A stretch of DNA of 64,000 nucleotides from an uncultured Eubacterium sp. (lineage in GTDB: Bacteria; Bacillota; Clostridia; Lachnospirales; Lachnospiraceae). Location of the stretch: assembly GCA_910578975.1 (NCBI GenBank), contig CAJTRZ010000006.1:1-64000 (forward strand), in the 5' to 3' direction. Within the stretch, counting starts at the first letter, position 1, and each line of letters starts with the position of its first letter. The notes beneath the pieces were generated by a model. It searched no databases. It saw only the letters and a program-made list of their open reading frames with translations, and was not told the DNA's origin. Shown piece after piece: positions 63,019-64,000 of this stretch. A program made the position numbers and the translations under genes.

Positions 63019-63147
63019 CGGGATAAAGCCAGCTCAAAAATCTACGATTTTTTCGCTGTTTGGCGTTCTCCAAATTTCATTCAATCAAAGCCTACTTACG
63101 AATACAAGTATTCAACGTAGCTTTTGATTGAATGAGACTTTATCTCG
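63019..63147 (-). repeat. Composite hairpin element E (3' of infB)
   Basis: Outer arms CGGGATAAAG (63019-63028) and CTTTATCTCG (63138-63147) pair fully with one G-U. Inside, in infB sense: a long stem (63078-63104 with 63109-63134, with bulges) capped by GAATA-CTTG-TATTC; a hairpin TTTGG/CCAAA (63059-63074); and a third stem (63030-63042 with 63046-63058) that on the plus strand begins CAGCTC and ends TCGCTG, exactly like the third module of element C. The outer arm overlaps the last codons and stop of infB. Confidence 0.8.
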
Positions 63148-64000
63148 GTACTTCCACCATAATATATGCTTCAACCTGATCGCCCTCTGCAATACCGTTA
63201 AATCCATCAAATACAAGACCACATTCATATCCTGCCTTAACTTCCTTGACATCATCCTTAAATCTCTTAAGAGATGCCACAGGTCCTTCGTAAATTTGTG
63301 CTCCATCTCTAAAAACTCTTGCTGAGCAGCCTCTCTGCATCATACCATCTAACACATAAGAACCAGCAATATTTCCAACACCAGAAGCCTTGAAAATCTG
63401 ACGAATCTCAGCATGACCGATTACCTTTTCCTCGTAAATTGGCTCAAGCATTCCCTTCATAGCACGCTCAATATCATCAATCGCTGTATAAATTACAGAG
63501 TAAAGTCTCAAATCTACATTTTCATTGTTTGCTGTTGCCTCTGCCTGTGTATCCGGTTTTACATTAAATCCTAAAATAATCGCATTGGATGTAGATGCAA
63601 GAATAACATCAGATTCATTAATTGCACCAACACCACCATGAATTACTTTTACTTCTACTTCCTCATTAGAAAGTTTTAACAGACTCTGTTTTACAGCCTC
63701 TACAGAACCCTGAACATCAGCCTTAATGATGACATTCAATTCTTTCAGTTCTCCTGCTTCAATCTGTGAATTCAAATCGTCAAGAGAAATTCTAAACTTA
63801 TTAGATTCCATAAGTTTTGCCTTGCTGTCCTCAACAAATGTATTTGCAAATTCTTTTGCTTCATTTGCTGTCTCTGTAGAAACGAACACCTCTCCTGCGT
63901 TTGGAACACCACTTAGACCTAAAATTTCTACAGGAGTAGACGGTCCTGCTGTCTTAATTCTGTTTCCTTTGTCGTCTGTCATCGCTCTTACTTTACCATG
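63140..64000 (-). CDS. infB: Translation initiation factor IF-2, 3' part (cut by the window edge)
   Basis: The last 287 codons of infB; the gene continues beyond base 64000. The first visible residues, [13 protein letters not shown], are in frame without a start and match the middle of IF-2 after the GTPase domain. The linker domain ([47 protein letters not shown]) and C-terminal domain C2 ([24 protein letters not shown]), which binds fMet-tRNA, are present. It starts the infB-rbfA-nrnA-truB-ribF-rpsO order. Confidence 0.96.
   Translation of the reverse strand, partial: HGKVRAMTDDKGNRIKTAGPSTPVEILGLSGVPNAGEVFVSTETANEAKEFANTFVEDSKAKLMESNKFRISLDDLNSQIEAGELKELNVIIKADVQGSVEAVKQSLLKLSNEEVEVKVIHGGVGAINESDVILASTSNAIILGFNVKPDTQAEATANNENVDLRLYSVIYTAIDDIERAMKGMLEPIYEEKVIGHAEIRQIFKASGVGNIAGSYVLDGMMQRGCSARVFRDGAQIYEGPVASLKRFKDDVKEVKAGYECGLVFDGFNGIAEGDQVEAYIMVEVPR

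Overview
The window is one contiguous piece of a low-GC, Gram-positive chromosome. Gene content and order fit a gut-type member of the Clostridia, most likely Lachnospiraceae (inferred from the dcw cluster, the priA-def-fmt-rsmB-rlmN-stp-prkC-rsgA-rpe order, an Rpn-type transposase, a eukaryote-type HisA and Lys-rich secreted glycan-binding proteins). I cannot name a genus. Most genes lie on the minus strand. There are no rRNA or tRNA genes, no CRISPR array and no complete insertion sequence. Start codons were chosen mainly on Shine-Dalgarno (SD) position, so many genes here are shorter than the longest open frame.

Layout: (1) 182-11311, division and wall cluster read leftward: mraZ-rsmH-ftsL-two class B PBPs-mraY-murD-ftsW-divIB-ftsZ. 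murE, murF, murG and murB are absent. (2) 11559-13666, divergent lgt and ychF. (3) 13672-14736, a composite hairpin element and an Rpn-family nuclease gene. (4) 15007-26196, the priA-to-rpe housekeeping operon. (5) 26255-32159, folD, fhs, ftsK/spoIIIE and a ClpP-like protease. (6) 32239-42508, accessory region: a 75-bp tandem repeat array, a 46-aa peptide gene, two secreted glycan-binding proteins (one a predicted two-enzyme beta-1,3-glucanase), a divergent AraC-type regulator and a solitary hisA. (7) 42679-48120, an ABC exporter, metY, cysK and small genes. (8) 48164-64000, the infB-rbfA-nrnA-truB-ribF-rpsO // pnp cluster, split between rpsO and pnp by an 8.5-kb sortase-pilus island.

Most interesting: (a) four loci (after ychF, after the 46-aa gene, after cysK and after infB) carry composite inverted-repeat elements of one architecture. 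Each has locus-specific outer arms that pair with each other, and an inner terminator-like hairpin capped by CUUG in the sense of the upstream gene. Most also have further short hairpins. Three abut or overlap the upstream stop codon. Pairing is kept while sequence changes, which suggests an undescribed structured RNA or miniature element family. (b) The pilus island encodes its large adhesin and its backbone pilin as one uninterrupted 1852-codon frame, with an internal LPETG sorting signal followed by an internal signal peptide. (c) The pilus operon has a terminator-like hairpin just ahead of its first gene. (d) A 46-aa peptide gene with a near-ideal SD lies just downstream of the secreted-protein genes.
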